Assembly (NCBI GenBank): GCA_963760935.1
Contig: CAVXFB010000003.1
Span: 124,001-188,000, forward strand
DNA from: CAVXFB01 sp963760935
Lineage (GTDB): Bacteria > Planctomycetota > Planctomycetia > Pirellulales > Thermoguttaceae
DNA: 64,000 nucleotides
Reading direction: 5' to 3'
Shown here piece by piece: positions 9,501 to 18,599 of this stretch. Position numbers and translations under genes: made by a program. Each line of letters opens with the position of its first letter. The first letter of the stretch is position 1. A model generated the notes under the pieces. That model worked only from the letters and a program-made list of their open reading frames with translations, made no database searches and was not told the origin of the DNA.

Positions 9501-11791
9501 GAGCGAATCGTTGCCGCCGCCGACGGTGGCTCGCACACGATAGTAGTAGGTCGTGGTGGCGCTCAGTCCCGTGGACTGGTACGTGGTGACATTAGACCCC
9601 ACGCTGGCTGTCGTCAGGCCGTTGGTGAATCCGCTGTCCGAAGCCCGGTCGATCTCGAACGCGGTCTCGTTGGTGCTGTTGTCGCTCCAGGCCAAATTGA
9701 TCTGACTGCTGGAGACGGCCGTGGCGCCGAGGACTGACGGTGCTGCCGGAGCGCCGAGATTGAGCGTCGTCGCGCTGGCCGTGATGCTATTGGCAGAATC
9801 ATTGGTTCCGCCAATTGTCGCTCGCACGCGGTAGTAGTACGTCGTGCCGGCGCTCAGTCCGGTGGACTGGTACGCAGTGATGTTTGATCCGGCAGTGAAC
9901 GTGGTTAACCCGCTGTTAAACGCGATGTTCGTGGCTTGGTCGATCTCATACCCGGTCTCAATGTTGCTGTTATCGGTCCAAGTAAGGTTGATCTGGCTCG
10001 TGGAGACGGTCATGGCCGCCAGCGCGGTGGGGACTGCCGGCGGAGCATCGGGGACATCGAGCGCGGTCACTAGCAGCACCCAATCGGTGCCGCCGGCGGA
10101 GTTGGAGCCAGTGAGGTCCCACGTGCGCATGGCGCCGCCGGCCACCGTCCCCAGGTCTGTCATCGTTCCGTCGGTCGGGTCGTACTTGACAACATTGAAG
10201 TTCGTGCTGCTGTAGCCACTGAGGTTGATTCCGGCCGCCGAATCGCCGGGCGCCGTATACAAGACGTACTGACGTCCAGGCTCCGCGAGGAGATAGTCGC
10301 GCATTGCCCGACTTCAACTCGTTGTGGCTGGACATCTTCCAGTATTCGATCCCCATGGTGGTGAAGAAGCGGGTGAGGTAGCTGATATCGCCATAAAAGC
10401 CGGGCTGAGCAAACCAATCGCCGGTCGATTCGGGGTTGTTCGTTCCACCGTTATCATTGAAGTCTGCGGTACTGCCGTAGCCTCCGGCAGTGGCGATGCC
10501 CCAGGCGGCACGCCGGAGGTTGGCTCGGTCTTCATAAGGACCGGTGCTGAGATAGCCGTATTCATCATTGACCACCGGCATACTATGGCCTAGGTTTTGA
10601 GTGATGGAGTAATTGCCCCATTCGTCACCGTTGGCATAGGCGCCGCGCGGACCGTACTGAACGATGGCCTCGGTGGGCCAACCGGAGAAGCCTGTAAAAT
10701 CGAAGTTGGCCGACGTGTTGGAATGGATGCCCAGCGGCCGCTTCATGGTCCCATTGCTCATCCACGGGTCGTTATCCTTTACAATGTTTGCAAATCGATT
10801 GAAGTCCGCCTGATCTTGCGGATTTTGGTAGCTAGCGTTGGTAGCTACGGCCCACTCGTTGGCCATGCACCAGGTGACGTTGTCGTAAGCCGCGTAGCGC
10901 AACTACATAGCTCACGAAACGATCGTTCTGCGCGTCGGTGCCGAACTGCCGGTTGCTGTTGTAACCGCTGGTTACGATCAGGTCGGCCCCGATACCGTGC
11001 GCGTCCATGTACTGAACCACTGCGTCAAGCGCCTGCCAGTAGGGCAGATCGAGGCTATCGCGGTTGGGGCTGTTCAGTGCGCCCGTGTACGGCTCGGGAT
11101 GCGCGGACTGGCTGATGTAGGGGTTGGCCTCGCCGGGCACGTCGTTGGAGTAGACCTGGAATCGAATCTTCGTAAACCCAACGCTAATGTCATTATCGAC
11201 CGAGGTCTGATAGTTATTGTTGAGCGTTGCCGTCGTGACCCAGTCATAGTACGTTTGGCCCCACATGAAATAGCGGGTGCCGTCGTCGTACTTGAAACTA
11301 TTGGGGTACGTCGGATCAATGCGCACAAAGCCGTGCTCCCCGCTAGCAGCGGCAGAAACGATGATCTGCCCTGAATCGTCGGTGGTGTTCGACAAGCCGC
11401 CGATCGTCGAGCCAGTGGTGCTGTAGCTCCACGTACCTTCGACGGTCGGCGTAAAGCGGACCTTAAAGACGTTGTTGCCGTCCCAAAATCCCTTCGTGAC
11501 AATGTTCGACAGCCCGCTGCCGACCGGCGGAGTGAAGGTGACCTGGAGATAGTGCGAGTCGGTGTACCAATTCGAGGAGGTGTTGGTCGTGGTGTAGACG
11601 ATATCCTGCGTGGACCATTTGGTCATATTGATCGACAGCAGCATCCGCTGTTCGAGTGGCTCGAAAGTGGGCCGAAAACGCCCGGCCCTGGAGGCCGAAG
11701 AAGATTGTTTCGACTTGCGAAAGCGAGCGCGAAAGCCTGCGATGCACAATGATTCACTAGGCAGGGTACGGCGAAATCGAAATCGCTTCAT
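6591..11791 (-). pseudogene. DUF5060/DUF4038-FN3-LamG-dockerin surface protein, four frameshifts
   Basis: One gene of about 1,730 codons read in five frames. From the N-terminus: a basic extension with the planctomycete motif FEPLEQRMLLS; a DUF5060-like domain (GFWDGNNVFKVRFTPTVEGTW); a DUF4038-type TIM barrel (YFMWGQTYYDW, WCMANEWA, MPVVNDEYGY); four to five FN3 repeats (SSSQINLAWSDNSTNETAFEIDRA, TYYYRVRATIGG); a LamG-like domain; an autotransporter-type beta repeat (TLNTYSGVTTVEAGKLVLQG); a dockerin I pair (YGDANLDGSVNFSDLSKLL, FNYDGMVDFADLSKLL); and a C-terminal tail. Frames change near 10905, 10305, 9165 and 8840, each by one base. The family acts on polysaccharides and the dockerin suggests docking to a scaffold. 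Decayed gene or sequence error cannot be separated here. Confidence 0.75.
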
Positions 11792-12208
11792 CAGTACCTC
11801 GTCTCAAACAGGGGTCAGAATGGCTACACTAGGTGGGACGCGATGGTGGGCTTCCTTTGTATATATAGTTGAAAATGATGTTTTTCGCCACAAGATTGTG
11901 CCGAGAACGCACCCGCCTAATGGGGATTCATCACAAAAAAAGGTGCCGTCAGTGGTGCCTAGAAATCGCCAGAGTGCCCGCCAGTTTGCCATTGGCCACC
12001 GCGCTACAGCTAGGCGATCCATGGCCGGCGGTCAGACTGGCTAACCCGCCGTGTTGTCAAGCTGGGCAATATCGTTCTTGAGCTTCTTGGAAGCCTACTG
12101 ACGGCCGTCCGGCCGACGAGGCGGTTCGATCGTTCGGTCGACGCGAGGCAGATGGACGAACGTGTGTCGAAGCATAACGAGGGCTGCCGCTCCGCGGTGC
12201 TGCGGATC
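11792..12208. other. Intergenic, nothing supported
   Basis: A 417-base stretch upstream of the large surface gene. It should contain that gene's promoter on the minus strand, but I see no clear -35/-10 pair, hairpin or coding frame. Confidence 0.5.
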
Positions 12209-12430
12209 TCAATCTCGATCCTTATCCACGAGAAAATAGTGATGTTGCGGTCTGCCCCGACCGTAAGTAACCGGCTCGCGACCCACGATGCCCTTGCGCA
12301 TCAGCCGCACAAGATGTTTCCGAACGGCCGTACCGGTGATCCGCAACGCTTTGGCAAGTTCGGCTATCGTCGAACGGCCTTTTTTCGCGAGGATCGCCGT
12401 CACCTTGCCGTCGCTATTCGGCGTTTCCAC
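12209..12430 (-). CDS. Small winged-helix DNA-binding protein
   Basis: 73 aa, essentially a single winged helix-turn-helix: KVTAILAKKGRSTIAELAKALRITGTAVRKHLVRLMRKGIVG, then a wing with VTYGRGRPQHHYFLV. This is the architecture of ArsR/DeoR-type single-domain regulators. There is no sensor domain. It lies alone between two long gaps, upstream of nothing obvious on its strand, so its target is unknown. Confidence 0.65.
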   Translation of the reverse strand: METPNSDGKVTAILAKKGRSTIAELAKALRITGTAVRKHLVRLMRKGIVGREPVTYGRGRPQHHYFLVDKDRD

Positions 12431-12576
12431 GATGGCAGGTTCCGGTTCAGCCTTGGTGGTATCAAGCGTTGCTTGCGATCTCAGAACGAGCGCTAGCCAA
12501 AACCGCTAGTATAATCCGCGCTGCACACGTTGTCCTGGGCACCACCATTTCACGCAAATCGGGTCATTTCCGACAT

Positions 12577-12987
12577 CTATTCGCTCTTCCACGTCGTCCC
12601 ATCGCAGCGATCTTGGAGAAATGCCCGGTGCTTCGGCTCAGCCACGACGCGGCCAGCCCGTGGGTCCGCGCCGGGATACTCCACCTCCGCCGCACGGTGG
12701 CAATGGACGTGGCGGTCGAACTGGAACAATGTGGCATCAAACTTCAATCCATGACGTGGCGCGCATGAGGTCCGCTCGATGGCCTGCCAGCAGCGGTCAA
12801 GGATCCAGTTCTCTCCGCCACATTCGAGGCTTCGATCTCTTTAAGGCACACCGGACAGTACCACGGGGGCGGGAGCCTTTATCGGTCTCGGGCTGCGTTT
12901 GCGGCACTTGGCGCAGTGGAAGCGTTTGCCTTTCACGGCGGTCTTGGGTCGTGCCTTCTTTCCAGTCCTGGGAATGTTCTTCGACAT
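12577..12987 (-). pseudogene. Zinc-ribbon protein, two frameshifts
   Basis: Three frames join into one coherent protein. The N-terminal part starts at the ATG with GAGG 6 nt upstream and carries KGKRFHCAKCRKR (CxxC). After a shift near 12855 comes CPVCLKEIEASNVAE (second CxxC). After a shift near 12815 the rest reads NWILDRCWQAIERTS to KHRAFLQDRCDGTTW. Two CxxC pairs suggest a zinc ribbon. I do not recognise the family. Its stop codon is at 12577-12579. Confidence 0.5.
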
Positions 12988-13047
12988 CAGAACCTCGCTT
13001 CGCCGCCAACTCCCCCATGAGCTTCGCTGCCCGTTCGATCCAATCCT

Positions 13048-13395
13048 TCAACTAGCCACCAGCCACCGCGCAAGCACAGCGATTATGTAGTCGATCTGCT
13101 CCGCCGTCAGGGGCTGGCCTTGGGGAATGCGGTGCCACTTGGCCAGGCATCCACGGCAACAGGTGGCTGTGGCATGCTGCGCCACGAAGATGGGATGCCC
13201 CCGCATCGGCGTCTGCCGACCATCGTTCTGTGGCTGGGCGTCAGCCAGCCGCTCGACAACGAATCGCCTGCCGTGCTCCAGGACGACGGCCAGGGTCTTT
13301 TCATTCAGATAGGATGTTTCCGTGGTCCCGAGCCGAAAGCGACTGCGGAACTTGCTGTGTGCCAGAGCCGCGAACAAATCGGCCGGGTCGCGCAT
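13048..13395 (-). CDS. DUF4186 family protein
   Basis: 115 aa beginning MRDPADLFAALAHSKFRSRF; GGAGG lies 7 nt before the ATG, which decides the start. The conserved block GRQTPMRGHPIFVAQHATATC, then CCRGCLAKWHRIPQG and LTAEQIDYIIAVLARWL, matches my memory of DUF4186. The histidine/cysteine cluster (HATATCCRGC) suggests metal binding. No function is established that I know of. Confidence 0.8.
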   Translation of the reverse strand: MRDPADLFAALAHSKFRSRFRLGTTETSYLNEKTLAVVLEHGRRFVVERLADAQPQNDGRQTPMRGHPIFVAQHATATCCRGCLAKWHRIPQGQPLTAEQIDYIIAVLARWLVAS

Positions 13396-13782
13396 CAATC
13401 GCCTCCAAAGAAGAAAGACGGCTCTTATTTCAAGTCCGCCATTTCCAATATACCGTTTCTCAATCCAGCGATCACGCACCGGACCGCCAAGGCTCCCAGT
13501 ATCGAGGCTGGAGGTAGTTTGTGTTGAGGGCTCTCTTGCTCTTGGTTGCCCATCGTCCGAACCAGCCTCAACCCATTCTTGCGATCACTGGCGTCATTCT
13601 TCGTAGTCGTGGGCGCGATTGACTAGGCGCGACACCTCGACTAACCGTTGTCGACGCCGGATGTCGCGCTCCGAGTGCATGATTTGCTGCCTGGTGCCGG
13701 CCCTTCCTGACCCTAACCATGGCAGCCGGTCTCATCCCAGCTAAACTGTATCTATAGTACCCGATGAAATCCTCGCTGCTGA
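13396..13782. other. Intergenic with a doubtful small frame
   Basis: 387 bases. A 72-aa minus-strand frame (13568-13786) overlaps the stop of the next gene by ATGA, but its composition is poor after residue 25. I would not call it a gene. Confidence 0.35.
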
Positions 13783-14199
13783 TCATTCGCCACCTCCTTG
13801 CTCGTATGCCTCCCGTTCAAATGGGTTGTCGCGATAGGGCCTGCGGCGCATCAGCCACAGTAACAGCGAACAACTAAGATAAGCCGGCCCCATGAGCAGC
13901 CCCCACCGTTCGAACTGGCGAACGTGCACCATTTCGTGGTCGTAGGAAATATCCAGAGCGGCGTCGGTTTGCCCCAGTATGGTGTGCCCGAGTGTCAGTG
14001 CCAATGCGCCTCCGTCAGGCAAGAGCCGCTGCAGAAGCCAATTAACACCGCCACCGTAGAACTCGACAACACGCCCACGGACACGAACGTGGGCTTCGGT
14101 ACAGAGTCCAAATGCGCCAAGAACAAGGCCGACGAGCGTATATGGGAAGGCCCAACTAACCGCGAGAAGACGAAGTGGCCGGCTGAGGAGAGATTGCAT
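13783..14199 (-). CDS. Membrane protein with HExxH motif
   Basis: 138 aa from MQSLLSRPLRLLAVSW. One hydrophobic segment near the N-terminus (AFPYTLVGLVLGAFGL), a central region (TLGHTILGQTDAALDISYDHEMVHVRQFERWG) holding HEMVH, a zinc-peptidase-like signature, and a second hydrophobic stretch (GPAYLSCSLLLWLM) before a charged tail (RDNPFEREAY). I recall similar planctomycete and proteobacterial proteins of unknown function. The GNAT gene stops at 14219; a longer start at 14238 would overlap it by 20 bases. Confidence 0.6.
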   Translation of the reverse strand: MQSLLSRPLRLLAVSWAFPYTLVGLVLGAFGLCTEAHVRVRGRVVEFYGGGVNWLLQRLLPDGGALALTLGHTILGQTDAALDISYDHEMVHVRQFERWGLLMGPAYLSCSLLLWLMRRRPYRDNPFEREAYEQGGGE

Positions 14200-14218
14200 T
14201 TCGTAGTCCACACCGATT

Positions 14219-14746
14219 TTACGCCGGCGTCCCAGCATGCCGCGAGACCGAGAAGACGATGTGCTCGAATCCGCTATGCCGGACGCGCTCTGGTTCGGGC
14301 TCTAGCCCGAGTTTCCGGGCCACTCCCTGCGATGGTACATTCTCCGGCCGGATCAGAGAAATCACCCGTTGCCTGCCCAGGACATCAAAAGCATAATCGC
14401 GACAGCCGCTGGCCGCCTCCGTTGCAAGGCCACGCCGCCAAAATGGACGATGAATCAGATAGCCGACCTCCTTCTCGTCCACACCATGCACATGCTGAAT
14501 GAGCAGGCCGACTTGGCCGACAGGCTGGCCGGTCCGCTTATCGAGCACTAACCACAAACCGTGGCCGTGCTTGGCATAGCGATTGATCTGACGTTGAATC
14601 CAGGCCTCGGCCTCCTCGCGTGAATAGCACTTAGGATAATATCGCATGACCTCGGGATCGGCGAGCATTGTGGCCACGAAGTCTAGGTCGCCGAGCGACA
14701 TTTCGCGGATCATGAGACGCGGAGTTTCCAGAATCTGCTTTTGCAC
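14219..14746 (-). CDS. GNAT N-acetyltransferase (RimJ/RimL type)
   Basis: 175 aa starting MQKQILETPRLMIREMSLGD. The typical order is present: ETPRLxxRE at the N-terminus, ADPEVMRYY, then the acetyl-CoA loop region EVGYLIHRPFWRRGLATEAASGCRDYAF and the late NVPSQGVARKLGLEPE. These proteins transfer acetyl from acetyl-CoA to an amine; the substrate cannot be told. It lies just upstream of the HExxH membrane gene and probably shares its transcript. Confidence 0.85.
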   Translation of the reverse strand: MQKQILETPRLMIREMSLGDLDFVATMLADPEVMRYYPKCYSREEAEAWIQRQINRYAKHGHGLWLVLDKRTGQPVGQVGLLIQHVHGVDEKEVGYLIHRPFWRRGLATEAASGCRDYAFDVLGRQRVISLIRPENVPSQGVARKLGLEPEPERVRHSGFEHIVFSVSRHAGTPA

Positions 14747-14777
14747 GGTCGCACTACCTCCACCCTGGGATATTGCT

Positions 14778-15110
14778 GTCGAATGAAGAAATCGGCATCG
14801 CCACTACCGCCGCCACGTCATCTTGGTGTGGGATCGCTGGAACGTGCATCAATCGGCGACGGCGTACTTCGAGGAACGCCATCCCGCGTGGTTTACGTTC
14901 GAACCACTGCCGTCGTACAGTCCCGAGTTGAAACCGGTTGAGCAGTGCTGGAACCACACTAAATACTCCGATCTACTCAACTTCATTCCCGACGATCTTG
15001 ACCACCTCTATCAGGCCGTCGATGCAGCCATTACCCGGCAAAGCAAAGACCAAGCACTGCTGCAATCGTTCTTCACCTTTGCTGATTTACCACTGAAAAC
15101 AGAACATTAG
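14778..15110 (+). pseudogene. IS630-family transposase, C-terminal remnant
   Basis: The frame reads HVILVWDRWNVHQSA, then LPSYSPELKPVEQCWNHTKYSDL to the stop. This is the second half of an IS630/Tc1 DDE domain (VxDxxxxH and SPELNPxE blocks). The N-terminal half and the terminal inverted repeats are missing, so it is a dead relic. Confidence 0.75.
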
Positions 15111-15294
15111 CTATGTAGGACTCAATAGCCCGCGGATTATGGGTCGACAACTGGCGTCCAATTGACCGACGAAGGTTTGTAGACCTCTTGAACTTTGCCA
15201 CGGCGAACGGCTTCGTCGCGATCAGCACGGGCTTTTGCGGTTTCGCCCAGACGCTCATGCACCCGACCGCGGGCCTCGTAGGGCGTCGACCATT

Positions 15295-15304
15295 GACGCT
15301 ACCT
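15295..15304 (-). repeat. AGGYAGCGTY motif, copy g
   Basis: Minus strand AAGGTAGCGTC, 29 bases beyond the stop at 15333. No PEP-CTERM gene lies downstream of it, which favours a 3'-end role. The gap 15111-15332 holds nothing else supported. Confidence 0.5.
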
Positions 15305-15332
15305 TACGATTGGAGCCGCAAGATATTTCTAT

Positions 15333-15806
15333 TTACTTTGCTCGCGGCCGACGCCAAATGTAGATCAGCAGCCCGATAGCACCGATGCCGAGGAGGACTA
15401 AGGCGGAGGGTTCGGGAATGGGAGTTAGTAGAAATCCCCCCGCCGATCCAGTTCCGACGATGCACCCTGAGTCATTGATGGCGTTTGCCATTCTAAGATA
15501 CCCGACTCCCGTTCCCGAAGGGATCAAATTGTTGAGGTCGCTTATCGTGCCATAGTTCCAGATGGACGCAGCGTGACCACCGCTGGTGTCGCTGGCCGTG
15601 CCCACTATTTGCCCGTTGTTGTTGATATCGGCAGCACTACTGCTGGTGCCGCCCAAAGTACCCAAGTCGGTCATGATCCCATCGCTGTAGAGAAAAGCGT
15701 GATAGCCGTCGATATCGGAGCCACCGGTGATAGAAGCGGAACCCACTACCTGCCCTCTGTTATTGATGTCCCAGGCCATGCTCTGGGGACCGCCGAGTGT
15801 GCCTAA
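15333..15806 (-). pseudogene. HAF-repeat PEP-CTERM protein, 5' end lost
   Basis: The remaining ~155 codons hold HAF-type repeats (LGTLGGPQSMAWDINNRGQVVG, LGTLGGTSSSAADINNNGQIVG, ANAINDSGCIVG) and the anchor IPEPSALVLLGIGAIGLLIYIW. The frame enters from the inverted repeat of the IS701-type element at 15807, so the signal peptide and first repeats are gone. The last 100 bases and the 3' flank resemble those of the LamG genes at 98 and 1460. Confidence 0.8.
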
Positions 15807-17336
15807 TTTTACTGCGCAGGATTGATATTGCGTAAATCGGCGAGTTTGGCGAAGCTGTAGCCATCCAACACGGAGGGCTTGGCATGGACGCCAAACAGAT
15901 TCGCCAGTTGAAGCCGATGCTGACACGTTACTTGAAACAGTTCGACGATTGCTTTACCCAACGGCAGACGCGGGCTCATTTCTCGACCTATGTCGAGGGC
16001 CAATTGTCCAATCTCAGCGAAAAAAGCTGTGAACCGATCGCCGTTGCCGCCGGGATTCCCCCGCGAAACTTGCAGGAGTTTTTGTCCACCTACAAGTGGG
16101 AAGAAGATCGCACTCGAAATCGCTTGCAAGAGATCGTGATCCGGGACCACGCTGGTCGCAATTCGGTCGGCATCATCGACGAAACCAGCGACGTGAAGCA
16201 AGGAGGCAAAACCCCTGGCGTCAAACGGCAGTGGTGCGGCACGGTTGGTAAGACGGAAAACTGCATCGTCACCGTGCATCTCGCCTACGCCACCGGCGAT
16301 TTCCATTGCCTGTTGGACGGCGACTTGTTTCTGCCCGAGGACTGGTCGGACGACCGCGCCCGTTGCCGCGCGGCGGGCATTCCCGACGATGTGGTGTATC
16401 GGCCGAAATGGAAAATCGCTTTGGAGCTTTTCGACCGCGCGGAAGACAACGGAGTGACGTTCGACTGGCTGACGTTCGACGAGGGATATGGCGGAAAGCC
16501 CGCGTTTTTGCGGGAATTGCACGGTCGCAAGCAGTGTTTTGTGGGCGAAGTGCCGAAGACGTTCACCGGCTGGATTCACGAGCCGCGCGTAACGGATCGC
16601 CCGTTTCGGCGAGCCAAGGGGCGTGGCCGCAAGACGCCGCGAGCCATTGCCGGCAGCCGTCCGGCCATCAGCGTTGAAAACATGCTCAAATACTCGCCGG
16701 AACTGCGGGACCAGGAGTGGGTGCGGTATCGCGTCAAGGACGGCGAAAAGGGGCCGATGGTTTGGGAGGCAAGACACGTTTGGATTACGGTCAAGGATGA
16801 GAAGGGCTTGCCCGGAATGCGGCTGCATCTGGCGGTAGCCCGCAATGTCTTGGACCCGGCGGAGATCAAGTTTTTCCTCGGTGACGCTCCGTTGGAGACG
16901 AGCGTGCAAACCTTGTTGCTGGTGGCGTTCTCGCGATGGCGTGTTGAACGGTGTTTTGAGGATCAAAAACAAGAAGTCGGGCTCGATCAATGGGAAGGGC
17001 GTCACTGGCTGGGATTGAAGCGACACTTGATCCTGACATCGGTGAGCTACTTGTTCATGGCGCGAGTCCGCGAGACTTTGCGGGGGAAAAAATCCCGAGT
17101 TGACCGTGTGCCAAGTACATACGGCAATGGGATCACTGGTGCGGAGTTGGTGGCTTAGCGGTCGGGCGTCTGCGGCACTGATTGAAGCAACCGCAAGGAC
17201 AATCCAGCACTGGCAACAGCGCAATGCAACAGCACGGCGATGCCACATCAAGCGAACACGAAAGAAACTGCGACACCTGGGCATTTATCTGAAAAACCTC
17301 ATACGCTGCAAATGGCCGTAATCCTGCGCAGTAAAA
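15807..17336 (+). mobile_element. IS701-family insertion sequence
   Basis: About 1,530 bp. Perfect inverted ends TAATTTTACTGCGCAGGATT (15804-15823) and its complement (17320-17339) include flanking TA bases. With 4-bp YTAR targets as known for IS701, the flanks would be CTAA (15803-15806) and TTAA (17337-17340). They differ by one base, and both neighbouring genes are truncated, so the two flanks probably did not come from one insertion site. Confidence 0.8.
15884..17321 (+). CDS. IS701-family transposase, frameshift in an A run
   Basis: DDE transposase. The first frame (424 codons) contains VGIIDETSDVKQGGKTPGVKRQW (first catalytic Asp), FDWLTFDEGYGGKPAFL (second Asp) and LLLVAFSRWRVERCFEDQKQEVGLDQWEG (Glu). 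At 17087-17092 a run of six A shifts the frame. Reading five A restores a further 75 codons (NPELTVCQVHTAMGSLVRSW to the stop at 17321), which are the usual C-terminus. This is either an error in a homopolymer or inactivation. GTG and other starts are possible; the ATG at 15884 fits the family length. Confidence 0.8.
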
Positions 17337-17342
17337 TTAACG

Positions 17343-18599
17343 GTGGTGGTCCTGCCGTCCGAGCCCGAACGTGGTATGGAGGTTCTTGACGCAATCCGCA
17401 ATGCCACACAGTCGATCCTCCTGGTCATTGGCCCAATCAACGATGCGAAGCTAATCCTTCGATCGCTCAGGCAAGGCGCCGATGAATATCTAGATCAGGG
17501 GAAGCTGGAAACGGAGCTTATGGCAAGCCTGGTGCGGCTACGCGCAAAGCGCGTCTCAACGGCCAATAGCGGCCGCATTGTGGGAGTGCTCGCTGCGACT
17601 GGCGGCAGCGGTGCAAGCACCCTGGCAGCCAACCTGGCGGTTCTACTAGCGAAATGGTGCGGCCCTGCTGCGTTGATCGATTTGTGCGCGGCCGCGTCGG
17701 ATGTGGCCGGCTTGTTGGATTTGAAGCCCGAACATGACTTGGCCGACCTTTGCCGCAAGTTCAACCGACTTGACGCCAACATGCTCCAACAGTCGCTGAT
17801 CTGCCATTCGAGCGGCGTTCGATTGTTGGCCGCTCCCAGCAAGTACGACGAAGGCGCACAAGTTACGCCACAAGGAGTGCGAGCTATTTTGCCCCTCGCC
17901 CGAAGCCTATTCCCATACGTCGTGCTCGACCTGGGACGGTCGCTGTCTGCGGAACAGTTAGCTGGCGTTCTGCAGGCCGACCTTCTGCTATTGGTAATGC
18001 GGCTGGATATCACATCGTTGCGTAATGCCCGCCGAGTGCTTGAGTATTTGAAAGAATTGGGCATCGCCGAAGATCGAATCCGCGGCGTGGCCAATCGCTA
18101 CGGGCAGCCGAAGGAGTTACCACTGCGCAAGGTTGAGCAGGCATTAGGAATTACGATGGCCCATCGTGTGCCCAATGACCCGTCCGCAATGAACTTCGCT
18201 GCGAACGCAGGGGTGCCGGTGGTCTTGGAACGACCACGTGCAAGCGTCTCCAAGAGCCTAGCCCGCCTGGCAGTCGATGTCAAAGACAGTGAACCACTGT
18301 ATCGCCGCAACGGGCACGGCACTTCCGAACACAGCGTGCTGGGCAGGATTGGCGCAGCTTTGTTTCGACAGTCAAATGAATATACTCTATCGACAAGTTG
18401 CCAACGAGCCATGCGGGCATCATTGCGGGGAACCGGCCGATGGCTGCCGTCCTTCAATGCGACGGCCTCGGGACAACTGAGAAAGGAAAGGTATGACCAT
18501 CGCAGCTACCCCACGCATTGCCACTTCCAACGGTGTCTCGCGGAATATCGACGACAGTCTCCAACAAATCAAACGCGAGCTGCATCAGCAGGTTATTAG
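17343..18599 (+). pseudogene. tadZ: TadZ/CpaE-like pilus localisation ATPase, 5' truncated
   Basis: The frame starts inside the CheY-like receiver half (VLPSEPERGMEVLDAIR, GPINDAKLILRSLRQGADEYLD) and continues with a ParA/MinD-type ATPase (GVLAATGGSGASTLAANLAVLLAKW as deviant Walker A, PYVVLDLGRSLSAEQ, LLVMRLDITSLRNARRVLEYLKELG). About 50-60 N-terminal residues are missing where the IS701-type element abuts. TadZ places the Tad secretion machine at the pole. The frame overlaps tadA by 107 bases; a TGA at 18478 in another frame, just before the tadA ribosome site, may be the original stop. Confidence 0.8.

Noticed and set aside
17085..17100. Programmed frameshift in the IS701-type transposase A run
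   Set aside because: The required shift is +1 and IS701 members are not known to me to use frameshifting; an extra A is simpler.
15809..17284. 491-codon minus-strand frame over the IS701-type transposase
   Set aside because: Antisense shadow; the plus strand has clear DDE motifs.
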